From positions 62,001 to 126,000 of the forward strand of contig CAJNDS010002265.1 of the NCBI GenBank assembly GCA_905221605.1: a stretch of DNA of 64,000 nucleotides. The letters run 5' to 3'. Both the position numbers and the translations under genes were made by a program. The first letter of the stretch is position 1. Each line of letters begins with the position of its first letter. This document shows positions 34,840 through 46,386 of the stretch, piece after piece. The notes beneath the pieces are model-generated. The model did not search any database, was not told the DNA's origin, and saw only the letters and a program-made list of their open reading frames with translations. This DNA is from Symbiodinium natans. Its lineage: Eukaryota > Sar > Dinophyceae > Suessiales > Symbiodiniaceae.

Positions 34840-34852
34840 CCCCCCCCCCCCG
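34840..34852 (+). repeat. C homopolymer tract
   Basis: About 13 C in a row, in the same series of C/G runs seen through the window. Confidence 0.9.
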
Positions 34853-35782
34853 TCACGTTCAAACTTGCCGGAACCCGTTAGTTGTTGTTTGTGTCTGACC
34901 ATCGGAACTCTCGAAAAATGTCAACCTGCAAGCCCTGTAAGCACTCTGCATCCAAAGACGCTGTTCTCTACCCATGCACCAACCACGAGGCCACTGTAGC
35001 AACTGTAGTACATAGGGCACGGGCTTCCCTGACAGAGGCCCCAAACAAACCCTGCCCCACACATCCCTGTAAGGTCCTCAGAAGCCCTGCCTTTCCAAAC
35101 TCCTACATAGCTCTAAAGCAGCCTCATCCGGACCGAAAATTCCAGCCGCCCTCCGCGAGTTCGCCTGGCGGAGGCTTTAGGCACCTAACATCTCTCGATG
35201 TGGACCAGGTTTGAAGAGCTTTTTGCGAGGCTTTGATGGCTTCGGCACTTCTTCAGGTCTCTAGCAGTATAGGGTAGGCCCGGTAGGGCTTTGCTATTCA
35301 AGGCCACCTTTCCCACATCCGTATCGCAACTGCTGCCGCTGGTTTGTGTTGCTTCGCTGTGAAGAATCAAAACCTGGGGTTTGGAGTTTAAGGCTCCTTA
35401 ATTCCTTACCAGCCTTACCATCCTGACCGATGTCTTGTCAAGGTTCTCGAGCTAAGGAGGCGTCCACAAAGAATTCTCCGCACTACAAGTGCATATCTGC
35501 GCCCGGAGTCCCCTAATTTCACTATGAACATGGTATACTTCGAGCCGTGCGGCAATCGATTCTTGCGGATGGTAGCTGAGGCAACAAGATGCAAAGCAGC
35601 TGCACTTTGCACACTGCATCCTCCCTCCGAGCGCAGTTCCTTCAGTGGCACTTCCGACATTGCAGCCTTAGGCCCTTAGGCCCTGAAAGGCACAAACCCG
35701 ACATGCAAAAACCCCTTGCAATTGGGACGATGTTCTGGAATATCCTGGCTCGCAAACCGTAAGCAACAATCCATGTCTGAAC

Positions 35783-36187
35783 ATGAGTCCGTGGACCAAG
35801 TTTAACCTGCACAAAACGCGCACTTACATGAAGCGCAAGCTGGACCGATTGTGGCCTCCTTCTTTTCTCTTCGTCCAGAACCTGCTGTCAACATCGGGAC
35901 GAGGTCAAAAAAAAACTTCGGGCTTGTTCCATGTCCAACCAACCGCAACATATATACGCAATCGCAGTGTTCGTTTAGAAAAACTAGGTCACCACCCATG
36001 CTGGTCATGGCAGCAAACTTGCAGCCTTGAACTAGTTCGAGAGGAGAAAACAAGGTCATTAACCCTACCCCAAGCCGTGCAGCCCCAGATGTGGGATTTC
36101 AGGGGCGTGCTGGGGAGAGACCCTCCTCTCTCCCTCACTTATATAAACCACAGACAGATAGAGCAAGCGTGGTGGAGACCCTGGTAG
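35783..36187 (+). CDS. Candidate open frame, 134 codons, basic N-terminus
   Basis: An ATG-initiated plus-strand frame runs 134 codons to a TAG at 36,187. It begins with a basic stretch (TKFNLHKTRTYMKRKLDRLW) and continues with mixed composition and several Trp residues near the end. A possible donor (CTG followed by GTAGGG) sits at the stop. The minus strand is also open over 35,802-36,059. No domain is recognised. Confidence 0.25.
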   Translation: MSPWTKFNLHKTRTYMKRKLDRLWPPSFLFVQNLLSTSGRGQKKTSGLFHVQPTATYIRNRSVRLEKLGHHPCWSWQQTCSLELVREEKTRSLTLPQAVQPQMWDFRGVLGRDPPLSLTYINHRQIEQAWWRPW

Positions 36188-36441
36188 GGACCGCCCAGAG
36201 ACCATTGGGACATTTCTGGTTTCTGAGACCCGTGACTCCTGATGCATCCGGGTCGGTTAAGGAAGCGAACCATTTCTCCGTGCAACAGCTGTCGGGTCCC
36301 CAATCCCGGATGTGGTGTCAGGCTGTGCTAGGGATAAGGTTTTCACGGTTCTTTAGTGGAGGGCAGGCGCCGAATGTGACTGACTGAGGGCACGGGATCT
36401 ACTTCTAACAATGCTAGCGCCCAACGTCCCACACTGCAACT

Positions 36442-36849
36442 CTAGCTACCCTGTGGCAGGAGAGGGGCCCAAGAGCCCGAACATTCATAGCTAAGAAAAA
36501 AGAACTCTGCCGCCCGGGTGCCCAAAAGCTTGAAGGGAATGTAGGACGGTGTGGGATCATCCGGCACCTGCCGCACGTGTCCCCGGCTTAGGGTCGCAAC
36601 AGCTTGGGCTTCAGGGCACATGGCTGGGCCAACTTGGCCAATCCCAAACCCCGCAAAGAATCGAACGCAACAAGATGTTCTGGCCGGATCCCCTTCATGA
36701 GTCCATGAGCAGTGTACAGGCCGGTGGGCTTCAGCCGGTGGCCCCAGAAGCCGGGGCTTGAGGTTTAGAGATTCATATACTCTTCGTTTCGAATGGGATC
36801 CCATGGAACCGAGACGCTTTCTTGTTGGAGATGCCATGGGGCCATTCAT
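36442..36849 (-). CDS. Candidate open frame, 135 codons, minus strand
   Basis: An ATG-initiated minus-strand frame of 135 codons with a basic, Ser-rich start (MASPTRKRLGSMGSHSKRRV) and a more hydrophobic, aromatic end (FKLLGTRAAEFFFLSYECSG). Nothing is repetitive. A plus-strand frame (36,549-36,761) overlaps it. No family is recognised and the start context is not decisive. Confidence 0.25.
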   Translation of the reverse strand: MNGPMASPTRKRLGSMGSHSKRRVYESLNLKPRLLGPPAEAHRPVHCSWTHEGDPARTSCCVRFFAGFGIGQVGPAMCPEAQAVATLSRGHVRQVPDDPTPSYIPFKLLGTRAAEFFFLSYECSGSWAPLLPQGS

Positions 36850-37115
36850 CAGAAGCTCGGACAGGAGAATGCTCTCCCTCCCTTACTCCTAGAAGCCTGT
36901 ATCTTCCATCAAGACAGCCTAGAACCCTTTTCAAGGAAGCCTAATCCCTCAGTCCTAAAGTCCTAAAGTCCAAAATCCTGAATCGCAAGAACCTTCACAA
37001 ACCCCCTGAAGAAAAACAATCTGAAAAGCGAACCCCATCTAAAACGGTCCTAGGGAAAGTGTTGGCAAAGAAAGGCCCAGGACCGGAGAGAGGACAGAGT
37101 TCAGGGGCCAACTAA

Positions 37116-37315
37116 TGGGGTGAGTCGGCCCAGAGCGTCTCTGGAAAGAGCTGCTTCTTGTTTCGATCTCCGCCGAGGCCCTTCGAAGATGTGTCGTGGA
37201 AGTGTCTCAGGTGCAAGAACGCCCTAGGGCCTGGGGACTTCCTGGGAATCCCTGCAAAACATGAGGAGCGGAGCAAACCTTTTTGTTTCTGCCCTGCAGA
37301 CTGCCTTGGGCCTAA

Positions 37316-37347
<32 letters not shown>

Positions 37348-37526
37348 CACCCACCCGGCTGGGGACGAGGCCGATTGTGACATCCGGTAACTTGAAACTT
37401 GAACCCAGATCCACACTGTGCCCTCAACCTTGCCACCCCAAACCAGATCCATCTGCACCAGCAACTTTTACGTGGTGCAAGGGCCATCGGCCTCAAACCC
37501 TGAAACGCAGAACCCTAAGCTCATGA
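37116..37526 (+). CDS. Candidate Cys-rich exon with polyproline, plus strand
   Basis: A plus-strand frame opens after a TAA at 37,113 and stays open for 136 codons. Its first 70 codons include SWKCLRCKNALGPGDFLGIP and then a C-x-C-x3-C group (PFCFCPADCLGPKG), giving an overall pattern C-x2-C-x23-C-x-C-x3-C with a His between. This looks like a small zinc-binding module, though I cannot name the family. A run of about 30 C follows and reads as polyproline. The minus strand is open too and reads polyglycine there. A donor-like CCGGTAACT lies at 37,386. It is 35 bases upstream of a clean acidic exon. Confidence 0.35.
37320..37350 (+). repeat. Longest C homopolymer tract
   Basis: About 30 uninterrupted C, the longest homopolymer in the window. 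Its true length decides whether the frame through the Cys-rich candidate continues, so any reading frame crossing it is uncertain. Confidence 0.95.
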
Positions 37527-37561
37527 ATTCCCAACATCCACCCAGCATATTCAGATCCCAG

Positions 37562-37641
37562 GCACAAACCACCCGCTGGAAGACGAGTACGATGCGGAGG
37601 AGGACCTTGAGGACATGCCTGACAAGCCTGGTGTTGGAGGA
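37562..37641 (+). CDS. Candidate acidic internal exon with clean splice sites
   Basis: The acceptor CATATTCAGATCCCAG ends at 37,561 and a donor GTGAGT starts at 37,642, leaving an 80-base exon. In the open frame it reads HPLEDEYDAEEDLEDMPDKP, a strongly acidic stretch of a kind common in eukaryotic nuclear and scaffold proteins. Beyond the donor the frame stays open to a TGA at 37,887 through a Gly-rich stretch, so the exon could be longer. The overlapping minus-strand frame is less protein-like here. The partner exons are not established. Confidence 0.42.
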
Positions 37642-37999
37642 GTGAGTGGAGTCGGAGGAGGGGGTGGGAGGAGGGAGTGGGAGGAGATGTTTTGGTTTGA
37701 AGTTTGTTTTGGCCGCGGCTGTTTGGACACCTTCGACACCTCTCTTCTTGTTGCCCAACTCCACTTGAGAACCCGACCCAGCGCTTCGGGCCGCGGTTTG
37801 CAAATCCTTCTTCAGAAGAAGTGCGCACTTCACTCAATCCTTAAGCTCTTGCTGATAAAAGCCGTAACCAGACTAAACGTACCCTGATCACGGTGGCGCT
37901 GAGACATCTCGGTCAGCCGGCCACATAAAGGCAAAGCAGGGAGCAAGGAATGCATAATTCAGACCCCATCCCGGACCGAATACTGACAATCAACAAGGA

Positions 38000-40900
38000 C
38001 CACCTGAGCAGCCATAGGGTTTGCGGGTTTGCCCAAGCCTAAACCCTCGCAAGAACACTGTGCAACACGCCTGTTGGCTCATGTATGCGGCCCTTCCGAT
38101 TCTACAAGTCGTTCTTGTTCATTGTACATCTTCCGATATGCTTTCAAATGCGTTCGTTCACCACGAATTACACTCCAGACTACATCAACACTCCAAGAAA
38201 AATGCTCACTTGCACTGTGACGTTGTGGCCAACACGTGGCCTTCAACAACTGCAAAGGGCTCTGTGTCCGCATGGGAAGCTGCCGATGCTGCTGAGGTCG
38301 GAAGGCCTTGATCGACGGTTGAGGCTTTTGGCTTGAGGGTTCTGACGGTTCTGAGCCTCTGGTAGCCTCATCTTTTCCTTGTGTTCCCAAAGATAATCTC
38401 CGCACCAAAGCTGTCAGGACTTGACTTGTGTTCTCAGGACCTGCCTTGTGTCCAAAATGTCGAAACCCCAAGATGCGGCAGGGATTCAGGCTGAGGGTGG
38501 GCTGAGGGGCTCGCAGATCATTTCCCCGGTGCAGGGTCCGTTTAGGGCCCGAAACCTAAGGAGAAAACCAGCCGCATGTATGATCGCATGTGCAGCTTAT
38601 GCGGGCTTACGGTGCCGGGCCTGTACGCTCACCAGAGAAGGAGCTGGAACTCCTGTCAAGCTTCGGTGGGCTGCAAGGCTCGAAAATGTGAAAAGGGGCT
38701 TCATTTCTTTCCGGGTTTGGGGCTGCGTTATGCAAGACCGTCAGCTGGCAGTAATAGCTGTAGGATGCACCGCTCGGTGGTCAGCATGCCAGGAGCCCCG
38801 ACACCCCAAATCTGGCCTTGAATGGTCTGAGCTGAGGCAGCCAGTTCGGATTTCGGGCTAGTGATCACGTTTGTGTTGCAGCTCTTGGGCGGGTTCAGAG
38901 ATCATGCAGATCCGCGGCGCTTGGTACCCTAATTACCTTTGAAACTGTGAACTAAAGATTGCCTGCTACAGAACCTTGCAAGCACCAGGGAACCACATAC
39001 CCCGAGACCTTCAAAACATCTCAAAACCGCTGTCTGTTCTCCGTAGAACTGATGGGTTGCACGATGTTGCACATGTGGGCCTTCTTACGTATGAGTTCAC
39101 AAAGCCGACCCATTCCCGGCAATCCCGATTACAGTACAACCTTGCATCCCAAAAACCCAAACTCTGAAACACGATGTCACAACCTGGAGCGCAAGCATTG
39201 CGCGCAAACCGGACCTCAGCCCCTGGCGACGAAGCTCACGAACCCGAAGGCAACATCGAAAAAACCCGAAAGCCCTGCGCCCACCCAAGGCTCCCTGGGC
39301 GGGAAAGGCTTACTTCGTCAGGTGACGTAACAGCCTGCGCAGCCTGTGCAAGGCTTGTGGGTGTAGGCTTCTCAAAGGGCATTGAGAATGCTGAGGGGTT
39401 CGAGATTTAAGGGCTCCAAGGATTTAGTATAGGTGGAGCATGGTGGAAGCTAATGAAGACTGCAGGATGCGTATGCTAATTCCACTGACAACTTCTGGTG
39501 GCTCGAAGCGCGGTCAGGAAGCTGTGCCTCACCCGCTAAGTAGCTTTTGCTGCGTGTGGGGGCACTGCTTGGCTTTACCGACTCGGCTCGAACTTAGAAC
39601 ACATCCTAGACTTGGGCATCCAATCCTCCGTATCCCTGGCACAGGACTGAAGAACTTCCCATTTTCCAGAGGGCCCTACAGAGAGCCCTGGAACCCCAAA
39701 GCCCGCATGGCAGCCCGCGGTTCCCTTTTCCGACGTTCGACGCCATTTTTCGACTCGCAGGCTGAGGATCTTGGAGTCTTGGGCGTTTTGGCGTCAATCT
39801 TGTTGGGTTGCTTCGGTTTTCGGGCGCTGGGATTCAGAGTTGCGAGCTGCTGCAAAAGAGCTGGATCGTATCGGAGTAAACGGCTTGAAGCTTCGGGGTG
39901 CAAGACTGCATAAATCGCAAGTGCTTTCAGGTGGCTTAAAGCAAACAGGAGAGTTTGGGTGCAGGATGGTCAGGGGCCAAAGCTGAGGCGAGAGGTGTGT
40001 GGGCTGCAGACGGAGTCTTTTGTAGGCCTAGGGCTTGTTGGGTCCTAGGAGCCGCGGGTCACGAGACGAGTTGAATGTCCTGCAGGTCAGGCCAAAACTG
40101 AGTGATCACCCCCACAAGCCCTGAACCCGCGGCGATCTGGACCTCGAAGGCTTTTCCGCTGATTTCAACGGTAGCAATTGCTAGCATGGCCTAGTTTTCA
40201 GCCTATAGTGCTCGACTCACAACGCACCGAGGGACTTGCTTAGAGCAAGTGCCTATTCACTGGTAAAGGATCAGGGCTCGCTGCAATAGCGCTTATGGGG
40301 CCTTTTTAAGCCACCAAGTCCTGCGCACGTGGGCGCAGCCGATTCGGGGGTCCTAAGGTATAACGCTGGTGCCGAAAGCCAAAAATCTCATCTGTAACGA
40401 GGCCGATACAGATCCAGCCGGAAATTCCTAGAAAATCAGGGCGAACCCTGTACAGATGCCATCCCACAGCACCCTTTTGTCCTCCACGTCGCTGTCGTCG
40501 GGTCGCCCCGGTGCACACAAGTCGAAGACGCGGTAGGCTTTTGTGAAGCCTGCCGCCCAACTCTTGGGTTTATGGCTTAGGATTGGAGATGCAAAGGATC
40601 TTGGAGTTTTACAGGGGCTGTTAAGGCCCCGTGCGTGTGCTCAACTTCTCAACGAGACACGAACAACTTCCAAATGATGCATGACAGGCACGGCAACATC
40701 TTTCGGAAGATTGTTTGTTGTGGGTGAGAGTCTGCTTTTGCTTTTTGTTCCGAGGCGGGTCGCGTTTCCGGGCGTGCACTGCAGTTGCATTGACGAACGC
40801 AATTAGCTTGGCCTTGGCATAGTTACATGGTGCGCGCGCTTTTTCTCGGTGGCAGTCCCAGTTGCAAAGTCAACGATGGCGCTGCACCGGAGCTGGAGAG

Positions 40901-41240
40901 CACGAGGCATTTGTAGGGGACTTGGTTGGTCCGGTTGGTATTCAACCAGATGGCAGCGAACGAAATCGCAATGGTATGAAGCAACACAACTTCCGGGAGC
41001 GCTGTTTCTAGCACTTTTTTTTGTCTGCTGCGGCGTGAAGCAAACATGTCCTCGAACGATGGTGAGGGGGGGTGGGCACGCATGAAAGGTTGCAAAGCTA
41101 TGCGGGCATCACATTCCTGAACCCAAGGGCCACCTCCGCGATTCAATCCAGCCCACGATCGACATGCTGTGAGGTCTAAGCCTGTTCCCAGACTTCCGAG
41201 GCATCCGCCGTAGCCGCAATCTCTCTCGTCTGCTGCGGGT
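38000..41240. other. Unassigned region
   Basis: Frames of 120-157 codons are present (38,079-38,471 minus, 38,421-38,861 plus, 39,440-39,913 plus, 40,823-41,248 minus). They overlap frames on the opposite strand and carry no motif I recognise. No repeat array or RNA gene is seen. This may be intronic or intergenic. Confidence 0.35.
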
Positions 41241-41342
41241 GGGGGCATGGCGTGGGGGTTCTTTTTGCGGCAGCGGTGGGCTGCATGTTGTTTTTCTCTT
41301 GAGGGCTCACCGAAATGCTGCCAGCGCTGGGCAGGCTCTGTT

Positions 41343-41405
41343 GCTCACTCACTCACTCACTCACCCACCCACCCACTCACTCACTCACTCACACTCGCAC
41401 ACTCC
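41343..41405 (+). repeat. CTCA/CCCA tetranucleotide array
   Basis: Sixteen or so tetramers, mostly CTCA, with a central block of CCCA. All three plus-strand frames read Leu-Thr-His-Ser or related low-complexity peptides. Confidence 0.92.
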
Positions 41406-41781
41406 ACCCCAACAACAACACAAGCAAACAAGCAAACACACTCCATCCTGCACAACACGTGCAAAAGGCGTGCAAAAGGCTCCCGGTATCATTCGCTAAG
41501 CCAGCTGGGTTTGCTAGCGTGACTGATGGTGGTGAACTCTGAACTTGTTGGGCAAGAAAGGGCTTAATAGCACGAGTGCTTCAAAGGTTGCAGTTAGGCA
41601 CCCTGCGAGTTAAGGGCCTGATCATCCTTCCGAAGCTCATGTCAAGCCCCTCACTCAACCCAGCTTAAATCAGCTTAACAACTTCCACGCGCCCCAAACT
41701 CAGACGTGCCATGTAGTGTCAGAAACCCCCCCCCCCAAATTCGCGTTTCCATCCGACTCAGAGCCACTAAACAACCCCTCT

Positions 41782-42075
41782 TCAGCCTGGTCTGAACAGG
41801 TAGGCAATGATGGCCAGAACGAGCCTTGGAGTTACTTTCTCAATCTTGTTCAACGGTGTTCGGTCAAGGCGGCGGTCGAGGCGGTCAAGACTGTCATGTA
41901 ATTTGGTGCATCCCTTTGCCGGCGCACTCGGTATTTCTAGTTTATTGTTTTTTCCATGGAGCATGGAGGAGGTGCCGGGCTTTTGTTGGGCCTCGACGCG
42001 GACCCAGAACTTATATAGAGCTACAAGTAAGAGTTTGAGGGTTGAGAGGTACTGCTCGGAGCCAGGGCTTCCCAC
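41782..42075 (-). CDS. Candidate exon, minus strand, basic, unknown product
   Basis: A minus-strand frame of 97 codons with protein-like segments (STLKLLLVALYKFWVRVEAQ and a charged HDSLDRLDRRLDRTPLNKIE) and no repeats except the LDR motif. The plus strand is also open over 41,807-42,172 and reads an Arg/Ser-rich peptide from the same DNA. No family is recognised, so strand is uncertain. Confidence 0.23.
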   Translation of the reverse strand: MGSPGSEQYLSTLKLLLVALYKFWVRVEAQQKPGTSSMLHGKNNKLEIPSAPAKGCTKLHDSLDRLDRRLDRTPLNKIEKVTPRLVLAIIAYLFRPG

Positions 42076-43310
42076 AACTTCGCTGAAAGATTGGCAGACC
42101 CAGACTTGGGCTCCATGCTGTCCATGCTATGTTAGCACTACGCTGACCATGCAGGCAATGTCTAAGCCTTAGTACCACTAACCCGATGCTTCAGGAACAC
42201 TTCTGCAGGGCTCTAGTGTGGCTCCAGGGTTCACGTGTCCATGGCACCTACCTGCAAGGGCGACGGCTCCCACAAAATGATGCAGATCTGCACCACTTCT
42301 CGGTGTCACGGCATTCTGGCTTTTCAAGTGGCAACCTGCTGCGTCCGCCATGCTTTTCAGCACTTACAGAACATGTGGATCATGTGCGCGTCGCACACTT
42401 TCCATCTGTTACCATTTGTTCTTTGTGCATGTCGCGTGCGTCATTTCCCCACCAAGGGGGGGGGGTGCCAAAACAACAAGGGGAACCTACCCACCGATAG
42501 TCAGCGAACAGCTGAACAGCTGAAACCTCTGCACATTCCCAGTCATCTGTCAAGGGGCAGCTCAAGAAGCTCCTTCCTTGGTTGCAGTCTGAACGGCAGC
42601 GAACTTCGGTTGCGGGGTTGAAAATGTCCTGGCCCTGAGCCTTGAGCCTCCCAATTCATGAACCATGAAGCCTAGAGGACCCAAACTTGCTTCTAAACAT
42701 CATCCAAGAAGTCCATATCTGCAGCATTGCCAGAGACACCACCTGGAGAGCCTGGGAATGGAGGCGAACTCTCAGCGGCTCAATAGTGCAGGGCTCGAGG
42801 GGCAGAAAGCCCTAAAGCCGAAAGAAAGAGCATGCATCCATGCCCTATGCTTAGAATGCAATAGAACCCTTCTCAGCGGAGGGTGGCTACAGAGATGTCC
42901 GTCTCAAGACCCCAAGCTGAAACCTTGATCCGCAATCCCGATGAATGATGAAGGGTCAGGGACGCACCCGAGACGTGCTCATCCCAGGCGTACTGTAAAT
43001 CGCAAAATCACGAACAGTTTCAAGTTCAGCGCTCGGCCCAAGATCCCTCGGGTTTGCTCCTAGGCCTAACATACCGACATGACCCCAAGGGTTCCCAGGG
43101 TGTCTGGATTTGGAGTTGGCTCCTACACCGCAGCAATGTCTTTGTGAGCTGGCAAGGCGCCATGCCGCAAAGAACTGGAATCATGATGAAGTACCTTGGT
43201 GATATTGAATTGAGAGCTGAGAGTACTGGGAGCTTGGGGTGCTTTGGGTGCGGGGCTCAGCTTGTGTCGTGGTGAGCTGGAACTGCTTAGTTAGGTGTTG
43301 GGTTTGGCCG

Positions 43311-43326
43311 CCCCCCCCCCCCCCCC
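43311..43326 (+). repeat. C homopolymer tract
   Basis: Sixteen C in a row. It creates a polyglycine minus-strand reading. Confidence 0.9.
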
Positions 43327-43497
43327 GGGTTTGAGGCGCTCAAATTGAAATTGACTGCTACGCCCCTGCACACCTTCGAACCAAACACCGCAACAAAGCT
43401 CTTCCAAGCACGCCCGGGTGCAAGAAGCACAGGCGGAAAACCAGGTAGGCCTCCGATCCATCGAGATCAGGGGGAGCCGAATCATCGAAGGCCAGTA

Positions 43498-43580
43498 AAA
43501 AACATTCAGTATAACATTAAATATTCAGTAGAATGTTGTTCTGCTATTCAGCACAACATTATTCAGTAAATCATTCAGTT
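43498..43580 (+). repeat. AT-rich ATTCAGT repeat patch
   Basis: The word ATTCAG(T/C) recurs six times at irregular spacing in about 80 bases of clearly AT-richer DNA. ATAACATTAA, AACATTATT and TGTTGTTCTG words lie between. No frame is open through it for long. The composition contrast suggests an insertion, but no inverted ends or direct flanking repeats are clear. Confidence 0.6.
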
Positions 43581-44543
43581 TAAGGCCCTCCTTCGTTCCA
43601 GAATGCAAAGCCAGGAGCCCCCTTTCCTCCCTAACTCTCTTGGGGCCCCAGACCATTGTAACTGCTGAGGTTAAAGGGGCTTCTGGGTATGGGGCTTCTG
43701 GGAATATTGACCCCAAGAGGAGGGAAGTGTGGGAAGTCAGACTATACTGCACTGTACAGATACGAGCGGGATAGCAAGCAAAACCGAAGCACTTATAACT
43801 TATAACGCAATGAAGCGAGGCCAAGTTCTTGAACCCTCAGCCCGGACCAACGGAACCCGATGTGCACCGCTAAGCCTGGAGCTGTGCGTAAATGATTCCA
43901 GCCTGAAAGGATGTGATGGCGGCTGCAGGTTCAGAAGAATTCCAATAGGGGCTGTAGGGTTCGGGGGCGATGTTAATAGGGTTTGATATTACATGGGCTT
44001 AAGGGTCTAACGGAAATGTGGCTTACACAGCGTGGCTGCGGGGCTTTGTTTAGGATATAGAGCTTTGGATTCGTGCTTGATTTCCGGTTTGATTAATCAG
44101 TCTTCGGGCTTGGGACTAAAGGGGTTCAAGCCTTCGGCTTTTCGATTGTAGTCTTGGGGGTGTTGGACAAAAACATCTTGCACATTGAGATTCGCCGGTG
44201 GATTTCCAGACATGCTCTCCAAAAAAGGCCCAAGCATCCGAGGTTACAAGCCCCGCCGTCGACCAGGCCAATCGAGCAGATGGGTAACGCAGGAGCTTCG
44301 GGGCTGCCCACAACAGTCGCAGTCGCAACAGAGGTGCAAGGTGCATCTTCTTGGGTGGGGGTGGTTCTTCCCAGACGTTCCCTGTTTCGGTCAATTTCAA
44401 TGCCTGACGTCATTTGGCCTGGCGGCGACCTGACCCTAACCCGTAAGCCCTCGTCCACGACACGGCAGAAGCTTTTTTGTTAGGCTTGGCCCCTCCACCT
44501 GGTTTTGGCTAGGTGTGGCTTGACCCTTCTTGGCTTTTCGCAG

Positions 44544-44590
44544 GCTTCAAAACACTGCAAGTTCCGGATTGCCCATACTTACAGTTCGTG
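44544..44590 (+). CDS. Candidate short internal exon, plus strand
   Basis: A strong acceptor, CCCTTCTTGGCTTTTCGCAG, is followed by 47 bases and then a donor-like GTGAGG. In one frame it reads FKTLQVPDCPYLQFV. It is the first of several plus-strand exon candidates up to 46.6 kb, but its phase does not join directly to the next candidate in the frame I favour. Confidence 0.22.
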
Positions 44591-44877
44591 GTGAGGTTCA
44601 GAAATGCGCCAACCACTGCATATCACAGTAGTCGGCGTCAAAGTGCTCCAAGCCCTTTACATTTCAACATTTTTGGACTAAAGTGTTGAAACAATTTCAC
44701 GTGAGGGTGTTGAGCAGGCTCGCAACATGCTCCCTTGGAAACATTTGCAGACAGTGTAGATTTTAGCGTTGCCAGCACGTCCAGCTCTTGCACAGGCAAA
44801 AACGTCAAACTGCAAACAGGTGCTCGCAGGAAAGGTTTGAGAAGGAGTCACGAGTCAGGAGTCATATGTTTTTGCAG

Positions 44878-45086
44878 GAATTCCTCTTGATGGGAAAGAT
44901 GTTCTGAAAAGCAGCTCGCAGCCTCTCAGCCCGCTTATTACAAACACAACATTCGCATGCCGGGTTGAGCCGGGCTTTGAAACTGCACGTCTGGGGACCG
45001 CAGGGGACTACGGTGCCAGGAGACTGCAGGACCGAGGGACCAGGGCACCAGCCCAACTTTGCAAACCCAACTTTGCAGAGCGTTGA
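44878..45086 (+). CDS. Candidate exon, plus strand, unknown product
   Basis: The acceptor GTTTTTGCAG ends at 44,877 and is followed by a frame open to a TGA at 45,084. It reads IPLDGKDVLKSSSQPLSPLI and on through GFETARLGTAGDYGARRLQD, ordinary protein-like sequence. The donor is not obvious. It has no ATG, so it would be an internal exon. No domain is recognised. Confidence 0.3.
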
Positions 45087-45294
45087 AGCATCCTGTACTG
45101 CCCGAAACCTGCAACTCCCAGTCCCTCCCTCCGAGCACGAGGTTGGGGTACGGTCGCCTCTTGGTTGGCCGTCGCGTCAACGAGCTGTCGGCTGAGGAGG
45201 AATATGTTGAAGTTCCTTTTGGCTGTCGGGTTCGGGGAGCTTCTAGTCAGTGCGCATGCCTGCCTTCTTCATTCTTGTGTTTTGTTCGCTGGAG

Positions 45295-45496
45295 GAGAGG
45301 GACGACTGGCGTCTGGCGGCAGAGGCCAGTTCTGACATCATTGCATACAAAAGGAAGCTGTGTGATGCTGAGAAGGACTCATGGACCATGACAGACGGCG
45401 GCCAAGTCGACCTTCACCGAGAAGTATTACCAACGTCCCTCATAAACTGCGGTGATACCATTGTTGCTACTTTCGCTGTCGAAATCATCCCTGAAC
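45295..45496 (+). CDS. Candidate internal exon with strong donor, plus strand
   Basis: A pyrimidine-rich stretch (CCTTCTTCATTCTTGTGTTT) precedes an AG at 45,294, and the donor GTAAGC starts at 45,497. The 202 bases between are open in one frame and read ERDDWRLAAEASSDIIAYKR, then EKDSWTMTDGGQVDLHREVL and CGDTIVATFAVEIIPE. This is the most protein-like segment of the plus-strand cluster, helical and acidic first, then strand-like. No family is recognised. It ends in phase 1. Two acceptors near 45,679 and 45,687 would keep an open frame downstream. Confidence 0.42.
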
Positions 45497-45875
45497 GTAA
45501 GCAATCAACACTATACACGGAGAACACAATTGGCGTTGCATCTACAATACGCTGAAAGATACCTGCACCGACTGATGACGTCTACCAATTCCAACAGAAA
45601 AACTCACAGTTTGGGCAGATGCGCAAAACTTAAGCAACAAAAAAATGCAACGGTTACACCTCAATACTCAGAGCTCGAGGCAAAGCTGCGCTCAGGGGAT
45701 TCTATGGCATCTTATCAATTGGAAAGTGGAAACCATCAGAAACCTCTGCTAAACCAAGCCTAGCAGTGGCTGACGGCGTGGTTGGCAAAAGCAGCTCAGG
45801 GCAAAAGACGGTCAAAGCAGCAGAGCCGATCACACCAACGACATCAACTTTGGGAAGCTGACGGATGCAGACTAG

Positions 45876-46040
45876 CCGGAAATGGAAGCACCGTGTCACG
45901 CCCGCAGGCGCATTGCACGGAAGAAGTCGCACAGGAAGGGCAAGCGGCCGTGGAACAACGAAGAGAATGCGGAGACATACGAAAAGACACTTTGGCCGCA
46001 GCAAGCGAGGCTGCTCATCGAAGGCCTTGCGACCCCGTAG
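45876..46040 (+). CDS. Candidate basic exon, plus strand
   Basis: After a TAG at 45,873 a frame is open for 54 codons to a TAG at 46,038. It begins with a basic cluster (RRRIARKKSHRKGKRPWNNE) that could be a nuclear localisation or nucleic-acid binding segment, followed by ENAETYEKTLWPQQARLLIE. The two other plus frames and one minus frame are also open over much of the interval. Splice sites are weak. Confidence 0.27.
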   Translation, partial: PEMEAPCHARRRIARKKSHRKGKRPWNNEENAETYEKTLWPQQARLLIEGLATP

Positions 46041-46386
46041 TCCTGGCCTCCCACCCGCCCGCAGTGTGCCCTCAATACACATGTTCCACAGGACGAGGGG
46101 ATGTTATAGGATTCGTCGTTTTGTCTATCCTTACTCTGCCGCAACCCCTCGAAATATTTTTACACATTCGCCAACACGTTAACGTGAAATTCTTGGCCGA
46201 CAGACTTGAACTGAGACTGATTCGCCTCGCGGTCTATAGATAGGCATCTGGCGTCGTGCTGGCTGATCAAGCATGGAGCCCTCGTTAGTGTGAAGATTCC
46301 AGTGTAGATGCTTGAAGGAAGTTGAAGGCTTACAGGCACGAGATAGGATCCAATAAACACCACGCCCAGACCCTGAAAACCCTTAG

